Source of the DNA: Takakia lepidozioides
Taxonomy: Eukaryota; Streptophyta; Takakiopsida; Takakiales; Takakiaceae
Length of the DNA: 64,000 bases
Assembly: GCA_030704615.1 (NCBI GenBank)
Contig: CM060732.1
Location: 61,299,053-61,363,052 of the forward strand
Direction of reading: 5' to 3'
A program made the translations under genes and the position numbers. Each line of letters begins with the position of its first letter. The first letter of the stretch is position 1. Positions 23,891 to 36,800 of the stretch are shown in pieces. The notes under the pieces were generated by a model that worked only from the letters and a program-made list of their open reading frames with translations, ran no database searches and was not told the DNA's origin.

Positions 23891-24561
23891 TGCAGCTTCA
23901 TTTATACCTATATACCAGAGGTATTGAAAATTTTGGGAACTCATGATATTATTGGACCCTCTCTGAAAAAAAAACAATAAAACATTATTGGACCACACAC
24001 CAGACGTCTGTGCGAAACCGGCAAAAGTGAATACCAGACCAGACCGCCACAGTAGTAATGGCTTAGGGTTCAAAGTTCAAGCACAAGCTATTGGCAACTT
24101 TGAAACAGGATGACATTTTGTTGGTGAGGGTAGATGAATGAATGACGGATGAGAAATAGATGGACGCACGGCCGTTGGCGTGGGGGGCGCGACGGTTGTG
24201 TTGACCGACCAGCTTTCGTCGTCGTCCTGGCGCGGGTCTAGTCTAGGATCTGCAGCTGTCGGAGCCTGCATATTTTGTGGCAGGATTGTGTGCAGGGTTT
24301 GCGGATCTGTATGCGCTGCCTGCTGCATTTCATGCACTCGGGTGGAACTTGTACAAACACATCTATAACTGGAGTGATCTAGACACGTATATCTGTATAT
24401 ATATCAGGGCAATGAGACGATTTGTGCGGCTCATGTAGTACCTGACGACATTTCGGAGAGTTATCAGACAGCCATAGAAGCTGAGTGATCGCACACGGAC
24501 ATGTAGAAGAGGGAAGGGGGAGAAGGAAGAGTGGAGCGTAGGGAGGGAGAGAGCGGGGGTT

Positions 24562-24569
24562 TATATAAA
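24562..24569 (+). promoter_or_regulatory. TATA box of the enolase gene
   Basis: TATATAAA lies 66 bases upstream of the enolase ATG, a position that allows a short leader of about 35 bases. Confidence 0.6.
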
Positions 24570-24634
24570 GACCGCAGGTTAAAGAGACAGGGAACGCGCA
24601 GAGAGGAAATAGTTAGTTGAGGCACGAGGACAAA

Positions 24635-27600
24635 ATGTCGGTCCAAGAGTATTTGGAGAAGCACAAGCTGTCCCTGCGGATAGAGGACGCCGTCAATGCT
24701 GCAGTGCGGGCTAAGAGCCCTGATCCAGTCATTTTCATTGTATTCTCGCTTACTCTCTCTCTTGTTCATCTCTATTTGTCTCGATTTTCTTTGTTTTGTG
24801 GTTCTTGCTTAGTCATTCGGTGGGATGAAGTATAAAAGGGAAGGATTCCACTCTGCAGAAAGTTTTCAATGTTGAAGTTTTGATCAGATACTTAAATTAC
24901 CCTGCAGACGCATCACTTTAGCAATATATTACTGACAGTTTTCGAGAGGGGGGAAGAGAAAGAGTACACGAGAGAAGTCGTTGGTTTGTAAGTTTTCACA
25001 CCATGCTAGCGAAGAGAGTGGTGGGTGGTCTTAGTGACACGACATGAGTAGTTTCAGATTAAATGTCGGGTTGGGAGAGGGAGATACTCAAATGTCATCC
25101 CCACATTCTCGTATGGTCCAGTACTATGGAGAGAAAAGAATGAATATCAAAGACCTTGTATGAGATAGAGTGGTTGTGACATGAAATTGAAGAGGTTTCG
25201 GAAGCACTATATTGAGTGTTGTTTTGGGCAAACTCTTTATCAGCCTTGATTTGAGATGTATCCATAAGAAGGTACTTTAATCAATTTTGTGAATTTTTGT
25301 GGTGACAAGGATGGAAATAAAAGCTTATGAAAGTGTGTCACCCTAATGGCTGACCTTTGCAGACCATTCTTGCTGGTAGATGTAAATGAAAATTAGATAC
25401 AAAGTCTGAGGAGTAAAGGAAAGTTTATTTGCCATTGAGGCATTGTAGTCCATGAAAATATGGCTCTCAAGAACTCTCTTGCATTTGTGCAGGCCGACCA
25501 GCTAAGAAAGTCAGTCCCAGGAGTTATCACTAAGGTGAAGGCTCGTCAAATTGTAGATAGTCGCGGCAATCCCACAGTGGAGGTGGATCTTTATACCTCC
25601 AAGGGCATGTTCCGGTCTGCGGTTCCCAGCGGGGCTTCTACTGGAGTGTATGTGTTCACCCTTGCCCATTGTCAATTAGGTCACTCCCAACAAAAAGATT
25701 ACAGTTTTGTTGCAGGCTGTTGATTTCGTACATGATATGCTAGTAGCCACATTGGGTCTGTAACTTCTCTCTTTCTCCCTCCAAGTGGGTGCAGTGTTGT
25801 TATACAAGGTTTAGTCACGTAAACAAGTTGAGTTTGACACAACCCTGAGCAAATGATCAGTTAGATGAAGGGCTGGATGACTTGGTTGCAATGAGTCTTG
25901 GACAAATATTGCAAGGGAGCTGTCCATCTTGTGACCACACTCCTTCCTCCTTTGTTCCTTGCAGGCATGAGGCAGTGGAGCTGCGTGATGGAGATAAAAC
26001 AAAATACTTGGGGAAAGGTGTTTTAAAGGCTGTAGGCAATGTCAATGAGAAGATTGCACCTGCTCTGTTGGGTATGGATCCAACACAGCAAGCCAAGATT
26101 GACAAACTTATGCTTGATCTGGACAAGACTGACAATAAGGTATGTGTGGGAGGGAGGGACGGAAGAGGGTTTATTTGCATAACCAGTCCATGAGAACTAC
26201 CTTCTTGGTCGAAATTAAACCCATGAATTGCTCAAACACATACAGAATATACTGAGATTTAAAGGTAAAATGTAGTTTACAGCAACTACACATGGAGAAA
26301 TGACTTGTCTGATTGGTTTCTGGATGGCAGGGAAATCTAGGTGCAAATGCCATCCTGGCTGTGTCAATGGCAGTCTGTAAAGCTGGAGCTGCTGAAAAAG
26401 GGGTATGCTCTTTCTTGTCACCTCATTTCTGATTGTTAGATATCAGTGGCTATCCACATCATACTTACTGCATATTGTCATGGAGGGGAATTGCTCATTT
26501 TCCCCTCAAGAGACCCCTTGTGGAAGGCCATGGATCTGTCATGCTCGCCATTTCCAGCTCTGAGTGTGACTGCTGATCAAGCTGTGGATGCATGCAATTT
26601 ATGTTGCTAATTACATTGCCTTCACTTTACGTGCTCGTTTATACTTGTCTTCCCATACTTCTATCAGTGCCAGGTTTGAGTACTGCTGGTACAGTCATTT
26701 GTCTGAAAGTGTGAGAAATGGCTGCAGGTGCCACTTTATCAGCACATAGCAGACCTGTCAGGAAATCCAAAGCTAGTGCTGCCAGTGCCTGCATTTAACA
26801 TTATCAATGGTGGTAGCCATGCAGGCAACAAGCTCGCCATGCAGGTCCTTAACCTCTCTGGCTTTCTCTCCTCTTTCACATCCTTTCAAGGTTCCAGTTC
26901 TACCAAACAATTGTTTGCCATATTTTGTGGTCCTTGAATGATGGACTTAAAAGGAGGGAGGAGATGATGATGGAAAAGGAGAAATGCAAGTCTTTCTTAT
27001 TCACTCCTTGGCAGAGTCATTGAATTGGGCCTTACCCATGACTAATTAAATTTGCAGGAGTTTATGATTTTACCAACGGGGGCCGCCACCTTCTCTGAGG
27101 CTTTGCGGATGGGTGCTGAGACTTATCACCACCTAAAGGTTCCTCCTGTTCCACTTATCTCCCCTAGGGTGTCAACGCAGGTAGCTAAGACTAGTCTTAC
27201 GTTCCCCCCTTGCCACAAGTTCCACCCACCCCTTTCTTTATCCCTCTATCACACTCAAGAAGATGAACCGTTTCTGAAGAACTTTCATTCTGAGTTTTAT
27301 ATCTCTGGTGGCTCGAAACCACACCCACTTCCAGAGGATGTATACCCTGCAGGGACCAGGCCATTGAGGATACATCATAGCATTTATCCACAGGCAATTG
27401 GCAATGATTACTTCTCTTGATTCTACTTGTGGCGGTGGCTTTGCAGTCAGTGATCAAGGAGAAGTATGGCATTGATGCGTGCAATGTGGGTGATGAAGGT
27501 GGCTTTGCCCCTAACATCTCCAGGCAAGAGGTCTCTGTCATACTTGTTTGTTCTCTTTCCAGCTCTTTCTGTGGGACCCTCCTCTCTTATCCTCTTCAGG

Positions 27601-30600
27601 TATGGGAATCCTGAATATTGCAAACACAAGCAATTACTGGGAGTCATCTGATGGCTTTTGTTTTGTTGCTGGATGGCAGTAATAAAGAGGGATTGGACCT
27701 CGTGAAAGTAGCAATAGAACGAGCTGGCTACACTGGCAAGATCAAGATTGGCATGGATGTTGCCGCCAGTGAATTCTTCACTCGTATGACCACATCTCTT
27801 GGGGGAGGGGGCTCAATATCACATTACTCTGCTTAATGATGCACTTCATCTCAACATTTGGGTTCTTTGATACCTTCTTTCAGTTCTCTGTTGTAGATTC
27901 AGTGTGTCCCGTAGGACCTTCGTGTTGACTATACGACAACATTTTACAGTTTTGATTTTTTTACAATCAGAAACGAGGGCTGATGAATTTCTGGGCTATA
28001 TGAAAATCAATGGTACAGGATCTACAGATGTGGCCATCTCTTGCAGCAAAGAGATGTCAAGACAAAGAACAAAGTCAACCCAAAATGGGTGAAGCTTGAA
28101 ATGCACTTGCCTAGGATCCTCCTTTCCTCTGTGTTAATCCACACACAAATGGGGTAATGTAGTTGAAAATTGAGGAACATATCTTTGCTTAAGCAGAACA
28201 GGCACCTGCAGTCCAACACATCCAGCACACACTTTTTCCCTGATGGGTGGAAATCCAGTTTTGGGTTTGGTTTGCACTTCGTGATGTTTATGACTGAGGA
28301 TTTATAGCAGTGATGTTCTTACTGTCGAAGCTCGTGTGTGCAGCTGACAAGAGATATGACCTGGATTTCAAGACACCCAACAACTCAGGGAAAGAGGTTA
28401 AGAGTGGTGATGAGATGATTGAAATGTACAAGGATTTTTGTAAAGGTACATCTGCTTCCATTCTTGAGAACATCATGCAAGCTTTCCATTCACTTTTCAT
28501 GTGCACTGGATCTTGAAGACAAAGGTCTAAGACCAAAGTTGTGATTTCCCACCAGAAAGACGAAGACGGTCTACTCACAAGGTGGTTTAATGTGTGTAGA
28601 CTATCCTATCATCTCAATTGAGGACCCGTTTGAGCAAGATGACTGGGTGCACACCAAAAAATTGACTGATTTAAATATTTGTCAGGTATGGTTTTGTTGT
28701 ACTGGTTGCAGAGCAAACCTTACATTTATCTTTTTCTGCTGTAAAGAAGGCAAGGTGTGGTCAGGACTATTTGTTTACTTAAGAGACAAATGTTGAAGTG
28801 CCTTGGTCACTAAAGCATGCACCAGGAGAAAGCTATGGATATATAATAAAGAGAAAAGCCATGCCTGTAATATCCAGCTTAGTTCATTCCTTGAGTTGTA
28901 CTCTTGATTCATACTTTGCTGGCATGTATACCTGGACAGATAGTAGGCGATGACATTCTTGTGACCAATCCCAAGCGTGTCGCAAAGGCCATCGCGGAGA
29001 AGACATGCAATGCCCTGCTTCTTAAGGTGCGGATGGTTCTCTTTTGGGGTGTTGAAGTTTTGTAGGGTATTGAAGGGAAACATCAGTCTCCCTCTTGAGC
29101 CTTGTGTAGTTCGTTGATTTCCGTGGTTCTTTTGTCTGTGGATATTCTTGTTATACATGCCTGGGGCCTTGGGCTTCCCTCAGATGTAATCTCTTACTTA
29201 CTTTTTCTCTTGACACTATCTTGTGGAGTGTAAGTGCAACGAGATGTCTTCTATCACATCTTTCTAAGGTGAAGCACCAGAGCGGGCCATTAGAACATCC
29301 AGGCCAACGCTCAGCCCCATCCTTAATCTCCATAATGTGAATGTAATCAGCTATGGGCAAGCAGTATGCAGGGTAAGGGAGCAGTCATGAGTACATCTCT
29401 CTGTATGCCTAGGTTAATGGTAAGATGAGTCTCATGCATTCCATTTGAGAGAGGGATGTACTCATAAACTACCTTTGTGAGGGGCTCACTCCAGTAGTAT
29501 GAACCTTGATACAAAAAATTAGTTTGGGCTTTCCAGATATCCTCTAGGAAGCCCTTCACACAAGCATCAATCTGCTGTGTGTGAGCAGCCCAAAAATGAG
29601 GCCCCAACAGGGCCAGGGCTTTAGGCTCAGCCTCAACATTTTGAAACTTCATTTGAGAGCATCCATGGGGCCGAGGGAGAGAGAATGTACTCATAAGACG
29701 TTGTTTGCCGTAGCCTTGTGGCCATTGACCGAGGGAGAGAGAGAAAGATAGAGGAACTGACTTTACAATGCCAATGAGAGAGATAGGGGTACCATGAGCT
29801 AACAAAGTTGCCCAATAACGGCAACCAGCAGGATAACAGGGGATTGGGTATGGGCATGGGCTGGAGAGCAGGTGAATCAAATAGGGACAGTGACAGAGTC
29901 CATTGAAGCTGTGAACATGTCTAAGAAGGCTGGTTGGGGAGTTATGGCATCTCATCGGAGCGGGGAGACTGAAGATTCCTTCATTGCTGACTTGTCGGTT
30001 GGTCTAGCCACTGGCCAGATCAAAACCGGGGCACCCTGCCGAAGTGAACGCCTTGCTAAATACAACCAGGTATTTTCTTTATTTTCCTCTCACTGAACAA
30101 GTTGTATTGGAAGTCTACGTTCTCAGGCGAGTCATAGACATAGTTAGTGTCATCGTCCTATCAATCCTACTGTTTCTTGCAAGTGAAAGAGACTCCGCAA
30201 TGATTCAAAAGGAGAAGAGCGACTCTGGGGTGCTTGTCTGTTGGATGTCCCTTAGTTAAGTCCCCATATAAGCTCGCCAACTTGAGGTTTTAGAAGCGTG
30301 GAACACCTTCAACTTATTTCTTTTTGAACATAGACCTCCAGCAGGAATGCTTCTTCTACTGGTCTTGGCACCTCAGGATTTGAAGTAAATAGGGTTAGGA
30401 ACTTCCTAGTGGTCAGCCTTGTTGCTCGGTTGGCTGCAAATAAACTCCATCAAGGACCTATGCGGCCCTATCTCAGGATCCTGCTTTGTGTGACCTAAAC
30501 ACTTGGGTATATGTTGAACCCACAGTTCCTTCATTACCAAGGCAGGTTGGAGTGGATAATGTGAAGAACACATTTTAACCTGGAGAACTTTTGGCCACTC

Positions 30601-30784
30601 TCACTTCATATATTTTATGCCTTTCCCATTGCCATTACTATGCAATGGATACTGTGTAATGGTAAAATGCCTGTTTTGTTCGCAGCTATTGAGGATCGAA
30701 GAGGAGCTTGGGGACAAAGCAGTGTATGCTGGGCTGAACTGGCGGCCCGCAATGGCTGCCGCCCCAGCTGCTCCTGGAAAGTAG
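24635..30784 (+). CDS. ENO3: Cytosolic enolase, ENO3 type (13 exons, 485 residues)
   Basis: Enolase converts 2-phosphoglycerate to phosphoenolpyruvate in glycolysis. Exons: 24635-24739, 25493-25647, 25965-26139, 26331-26402, 26728-26844, 27058-27138, 27447-27523, 27680-27783, 28344-28445, 28600-28685, 28940-29026, 29872-30069, 30686-30784; phases join throughout. The first exon ([19 protein letters not shown]) is the N-terminal extension typical of plant ENO3 and absent from ENO1 and ENO2. Catalytic positions are conserved: Glu209 in QEFMILP, Glu252 in GDEGGFAP, Lys387 in LLLKVNQIG, His415 in SHRSGETED, Lys438 in GQIKTGAP. The Mg ligands in GMDVAAS, SIEDPF and VGDD are also present. Intron 7 has a GC donor (CAG/GCAAGA). 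Intron 11 carries LINE fragments. The product should be an active enzyme. Confidence 0.95.
29440..29745 (-). mobile_element. LINE 3'-end fragments in enolase intron 11
   Basis: On the minus strand 29456-29650 encodes a piece of the LINE C-terminus ([30 protein letters not shown]) and ends in a degenerate tail, TTATGAGTACATC, followed by CCTCTCTC. Beside it, 29656-29745 is a very short copy: the tail CGTCTTATGAGTACA runs into TTCTCTCTC, and its 5' side is also TCTCTCTC. Confidence 0.85.
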
Positions 30785-31303
30785 TCACATGGAGGTCAAC
30801 TAGTAAGCAAGCAAGGGCACTTCAGCTCGATACAGCTGGCAAAGCTTTACTTGTGGGAAGTTTTGTGTTTAACAGGAAATCGTGTAGGGGTTGTGGAACG
30901 TCTGGGTGCTTTTCACATTTGCAATTTCATGAGAATGGTAATAGCTCATGGAGAAAAAATTGGTAATGTGGGGAATGGGATGGTCATTCGGCTAAATGTA
31001 ACCGCCAGAGTCAGGGGGAACAGCAGAGATGAATACTTTTTTATCCTGCAAAACTGGCAGTAGACTCTCTGAAAGTACCTGCTCTTGTATTTGTAAGGTT
31101 CTGTTTCCAGTGTCATGAACTTTGGAACAAAAAAAGTAGGCCAGTTAAGACGGGTCCTTCAGAAGTAAAATGGGAACATTGTTCCTAGTTTGTGTGGTCT
31201 TCCACACGCAATTGGAATTTGGAGCATTGAAGTCAACTAGACCTGTTGAGAACATCTCCAGTTCACTGCACAAGTGCATATCCTGAATTAACCTCATCTT
31301 ATA

Positions 31304-31434
31304 TTGTCTTCTCTTCTCTTCCGTTCTCTTGTCTTGTCTTGTCTTCTCTTCCCTTCTCTTCTCTTCTCTTTACTTCTCTTCTCTTCTCTTCTCTTCTATT
31401 CTCTTCTCTTCCCTTCTCTTCTCTTTTCTCTCCA
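31304..31434. repeat. Degenerate (CTTCT)n pentanucleotide microsatellite
   Basis: About 130 bases are built from TCTTC/CTTCT units with TGTCTTG and CCTTC variants. It gives rise to spurious Ser/Leu/Phe frames. Confidence 0.85.
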
Positions 31435-32446
31435 GCCAGCAGGGACAGAGAACCAGTTCCTCTTCTCATCTCCAGCATTTATTGTCTGCAATCAACCCAA
31501 TGTCCCAGAGAAGCTTTCAGCTCCCTGCAGCCTCCTACCTCCATCATCTGCCCTTGTTTCATTTTTTCTGAAGTGGTTTCTTCTTGGATCGTACCTTGAC
31601 TTTGATCCCAACTGCTTTGCCCTTTTGTTCGCGCCTATCGAACTGAGGCAAGAGTTAGCTCGATCCTCGTGCATATTAACCTATGGACTCTGAACTTAAC
31701 CTTAGACATTAAACCATACCCTAATTAGTGTCAGAGTACATGTCTAACGGTCGCTCAGCTGCTTTAAATGAATATTCCGTCCTACTGACTTATCCATATT
31801 CGTTACGAAATTTAAGAGGCTGCCATGGTTGCATGTCGATAACGTGTCAGTCGTCCATTGTAGGGACATGGCTGGACCGTTGAGCGTAATTTGAATGTCG
31901 ACCGCTGATAGCTGTGGTTAGTAAAGTCGGTAAAAGCGTAAGTTCTCTTACAAGTGAGGGGGAGTTAATAGTAAGTGAAAAGCCACATTTTCCACTTTTA
32001 CTAGTAAGTGACTAATGGCATCTTTACAACTGTATAGATGAAATGTACAAGAATCTATGGATGAATGAGCGTGGGATTTCGTGGATGTTGAACTGATTGG
32101 CAGCTGTCTTTGCTTCATGTTGTAGGACTAAGTAAATTCTTGGGTGGGAGGACTGAGGGAGTGAAGTTTGCCTTAGATTGTGGGTAAAGAAAGCTAAGAG
32201 CAGTGAGAGTGTCTGAGTGTGAGAGTGTTTGTGAAAGTCTGTGTATCTCTGACAGAGCGTTCACAGCTTCTGCGTGCTTGTACCTGCTCCAAGGCTTCCA
32301 ATTCGGTAACGGAGACGCCTGCGGACACGAACATTGCTTCTTTCTTGCAGTTTTGGTAGTTATTTAGTATAGTCCTTGGTCAATTTGGTGGACGCTCTTC
32401 AGCAGGGCCTACATTTGCTGCAATGTGAGTGCGCTTGTGTATTATA

Positions 32447-32477
32447 GAGGGAGGGAGGGAGGGAGGGAGGGAGGGGG
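32447..32477. repeat. (GGGA)n microsatellite
   Basis: About seven consecutive GGGA units occur here. Confidence 0.85.
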
Positions 32478-33819
32478 AAACTCAGATACGTACAGAGATT
32501 GGAAGACGATACGTGCAGAGGAGACTGCGTTTATGCTTGGATCGAAGTCAAGTAGGCGGACTACCTGTTTAAGCAGCAAGAGACAAGCCCCGCGAACACC
32601 GGTAGCTGAAAGGGGAACGAGAGATTCTGGTAGCGGGAGGTTTTCCTGGTATTCTCACTGAAAGGAGGTTGGAAAATGCGCAGAAGACCTGAATTTCGAA
32701 GGCTATGGTTTGAAGTGGAAAGGTGACACCATCATGAGATCCGGTAGCCTTTCACAAATGCCTGTCCTAATTTGTACATCTCACTATTTGCCTCTGTCTG
32801 GCTGTCGGATCTAGTTGAGCCCCGGCTGTAGAAATTTCCCTGAAGTCCTGTATCCTCCCTGTGCCTTGTTCCTAGCAAGGGGAGAGCATTTTGAGCAATG
32901 AAGATGGCATGTTTCACCTGAATCTTTCTCGAGTGAGCCTGAAGCCTGTGGAGGGAAGAATCGGAAAGGGATTGCGATCAGCTGGTTAGGCATTACCTCG
33001 GTCTTTTCCTAGGATGCACCGTCTTCCTCCCTTCCTTTCACAATCGACATAACGACTTTCCCGAATAGAAGGATGTCTACCTCTCTCTCCTCAAGCTCTG
33101 GGCTATTTGGGGACCTTATATTTCTCCTTTCTCTCTCTTCTCTTCTAGACACACCTGTCCCGTTAGCATGTTGTCATTAAGAGGTTTACGGGAAAAATCT
33201 GAATGGCCACAGTGTGCTACATGTATAGAAACCGGTCCCACTAGAAGAGCGGGCCTTCTTACCTGGTGATGCCTTATTCCGCTCTTCTTTTGTCCCTCCC
33301 TCCGCCACACTCTTTCTGCTTCATTCAACCTAGGGGGAATCTGTCGATGGTAAGCAAAGTCTAGCTCCCACTCTGATCCTTGGCAAGGTTCTCTCTTATT
33401 CAACGTTACCCTGACAAGGTTTAGTTCATCACGCATCTTAAAGGACTGTGTCTTATCGAAAAGCGGGGTGCCGACGGTGAACATATAGGACCTTCCTATG
33501 CCGTCTTCAGCCTTCACTCAGCTGAAATTTCCGCCTTTTTGCAGCTGATGAGAAAGTAGTCTGTTGTAGTCCTTCTTTTGGCTTGAACATCAATATTGGT
33601 CCGTCCTATGCAAGGCCTCAAGTGCGACGTGCTTGGGTGTCTTCTGAACCGAGGAAGCAGCATATTTGGCATTCTTTGAATATTTCACTCTTGTTTCCAT
33701 GATTACAAGTGAGCGGACTTGTAAATCACATTTTTTCTGGTGAAATGCCAGTAGATCATTGGTAGCATACCAGTAAAGGTATGAAGTAGCAATTGTAACT
33801 CAGCATTGGTTGTGTTTAG

Positions 33820-36800
33820 GATGGCGCTCCAAATCGGAGGAAGCATCACCATCAAACTCTGAAGAATTCAGACGGAAGAAACAAGAAGGGAGTTTCCGGA
33901 GGGTTGTCTTAGGTTTGTACCCATGACTCGACAATATTGTGAGATTTGCATTGAGAATCTTGCCAGATCTGTTTGCTCTGTGACAGGAACTCCACAAACC
34001 ACTCATTCATTCTCAATTTTAGGATTTCTTTTAATGGTTGTCTTACCCTCTAATCACTGCAGAGAGGGGGTGTGTGTGAAATATCATATTCCCAAGTGTG
34101 CTATGCCTAAGCTACTTATAAGTTCTCATATCCTCAAGACAATGCTGCAGAAGGACTTAAGGAATTCTCTAAGCGATTTGTGAACAGCGACAACTTCATT
34201 ATTGAGATCCAGGGGTGGTTACAAGAAAATCTTGAGAGTCTATCATCAGGGACATCCCAATTTCATCCTCCATTCCAACTCGACGATCTCCGGGTGCTGG
34301 ACTTTGCACTGGAAGGTGTTCCATTCCAACAGCTACTGCGAATGCCATCAGTCCAGACATCCACACCTCCGTCTGGTAGGTGTGTGCGTAGGGGCAAGCC
34401 TAATAACTTCATAAATTTCTGCCTCATTTCACATTTTTTGGAAAAAAAAAATTGATGACAGTACCATTTGATTACCAAGAAACTTTTGACTAGCTGGGGT
34501 CCTGGTCAGCAGATGGATGCTCCTCTGAATTTCTTATGACCTCCCACTATAGGCTCCACCCAATACTCAACACACAAGATCCAACAGACAACAACAACAG
34601 CAATATCTAAAGACTTTATGCCGAGACTGACGGAGTCCCCTGATGTATGCATTCTGCTTTTGAAAGAACCAAGACTTTTCAAACACTTCTAGTTTCGTGA
34701 AGTGATGGAGATTTGTGATGAGTCTCTCTCTTGCTAGCAGAGGCAGACATATATCTGGCAGTGGAGGATTTCTTGCATGCAAGCACTCAACGATTGTGGG
34801 AGACTTTTTGGACAAGTTCTGATGATTCCCAATGTATGCCTTTCTTCATAAGTGGCCCACCGAATTCGACTTCAAAGTCAAAACTGGTATGGTCAATGAA
34901 TGCTTGCAATTGACTTCATGAAACTTGCCTGAGGTCATCGCATTGTTACTCAAAATCGTTCTCATGAGGAACTTTTTTCATCATTCATGTCAGTGAGAGG
35001 CATGGCTGAGTGATTGGAAGCATTGATTTGATGGCCATTGACTGGTATGTGTTTGTAACATGGTTTGGAGGTTGTGCTGAGCATCATATTGTTTGCCAGT
35101 AATCTAGAACTTGTGATAACCATGTAGGGATGTTTGAAACAAAAATATCATTGCTTTGGCCTATCGGATTCAGAGAACAAATTTCAGATACTCTCAAGTC
35201 TTCAAGCTCCGTAGACACCCACTGGGAGTAACTGATGGGTGCTGTAGTGTATGGATACGAGTCTGTTGACAGCGAAGTACAGTAGAGCAATTACTCATGT
35301 ACTTGAACCTGGTATAGCAAATTTGCAACTTGTAGGTTTGCAGTCTGGCGGAAGTTTCAGGATTTTGAAGCTTAACTAGCAGATGTCTTTACAGCTGTTA
35401 CCTCCTCCAAAGAGCCACATTTTCCACATTGACCATCATAGCATATAATTGGTAGTTCACTCACTGGAGTACCACGTGAACATCATTCAGGACCAGACAT
35501 TGCCAAATAAAAGAGAGGATATCAAAGACATCTTTGCTAGATTGACCCATTTTCCTTGGCAGGCAGCTATACTCGAAAGGGCAAGTCCGATGGGGAGGGT
35601 GAGCACACTTCCTGGTGTTGCCCTGGTAGCAAAGAGCGGCAGAAGTGGAGTACTGTCTGGGCATGTGCCATGGGAACATGTTGCAGCGTTTGTGGAAACT
35701 ATGGATGATGTGACAGGGGCACTTTCCCAAGGAGGGCACACTGTCCCAGCCCTAGGGATTGTAGGACGTGCTCTTTTCCATGGCCTGGTAATGCTTTCAT
35801 CTCGACTTCTGGCTGAGAGAAATCCTGTGATATGCCACAATGCAGATACAGCATATGTCTTGTTTGTAGATACACAACAGGGAGGTGTGGTAAGACTAAA
35901 AGGAGACATTGCAAAGCTGGAAACAAACACAAATGAAGTCTACATTAGTGCTGCACATTGGATGAAGGAGCATGTGGAAATTGCCATTTCTCCCGTTGAT
36001 CAAGTGTGGAATAGATTTGGCAATGCAAATTGGGGAGATATTGGTGCGCTGCAGCTGCTTTTAGCACTCTACCATTCAATTGAGCAGTGCAAGGGCCCAC
36101 CACAAAAACCAGTGGCAGGGATGGCAGCACAACACTGTGCCAGGTTGCAGCAAAGGCAGATGCAACGCAAAAGTCTTGACATCCAAGAAAATGGTGCTGC
36201 ATCCTCCAACCATAGCCACTCCGACCGTGGCAGCCATCCTGAGATAGTTGAGATCGAGGAAGGAGACGAGGTGAGCTACAGCCTACATGCTCCCACTTTC
36301 ATGTACTCTCTGTGTGCAATTATTCTGTAGTAAGACAGCCCTGGTTGAAAAACCAAATCCTGCTTCAAGGTTTTGATCCATGTAAGGTTCATTTTTTAGT
36401 CAAATGACAACTTGATGATTACAGAACTTATTAGGACCACTGCAGGCCCAAAGGAGAGAGAGGAGGGATGGCATCTGTGGTGCCAGCATGTCCACATGAG
36501 AGCAGGGTATAATATTTATACTTCCCCTGGAGGTGCATGGGACAGACCTTGATTGGGGTGGCTTGCATATGGTGCAATGGCAGGTTACCCAGCCCAGGCG
36601 CAGTCGGGGTGCCCCTCAACACATGATGAAGTTTGAGCCTGGCACAATTCTATGGCTGGAAGATGCTCATTGGCAACGGGGTTTTCAGATTCATGAGCAA
36701 CTAGGCAGCAGGCTGCAATCATTGTACAGAGCTTCTTCTCTTGACGAAGTGGAGAAGTCTCTCACTGTCTATGTGGGGGCACACCCCTCACAGCTGGAGC

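Larger units (their letters stand above)
30785..33819. other. Enolase 3' flank and upstream region of the kinase-fold gene
   Basis: The enolase 3' UTR should lie in the first few hundred bases. Two simple repeats occur (about 31310-31430 and 32447-32477). A 133-codon minus-strand frame at 33116-33517 has no match that I know. 5' exons of the gene beginning by 33820 must lie here; 33560-33715 has a coding-like stretch but no splice solution that I could close. Confidence 0.4.

Noticed and set aside
24077-24337. 86-codon minus-strand frame divergent from enolase
   Set aside because: Low-complexity Pro/Thr/Ser content, no motif, and it overlaps the enolase upstream region; not supported as a gene.
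31246-31693. Ser/Leu/Phe-rich plus-strand frames of 80-129 codons
   Set aside because: They are translations of the CTTCT microsatellite and its flank.
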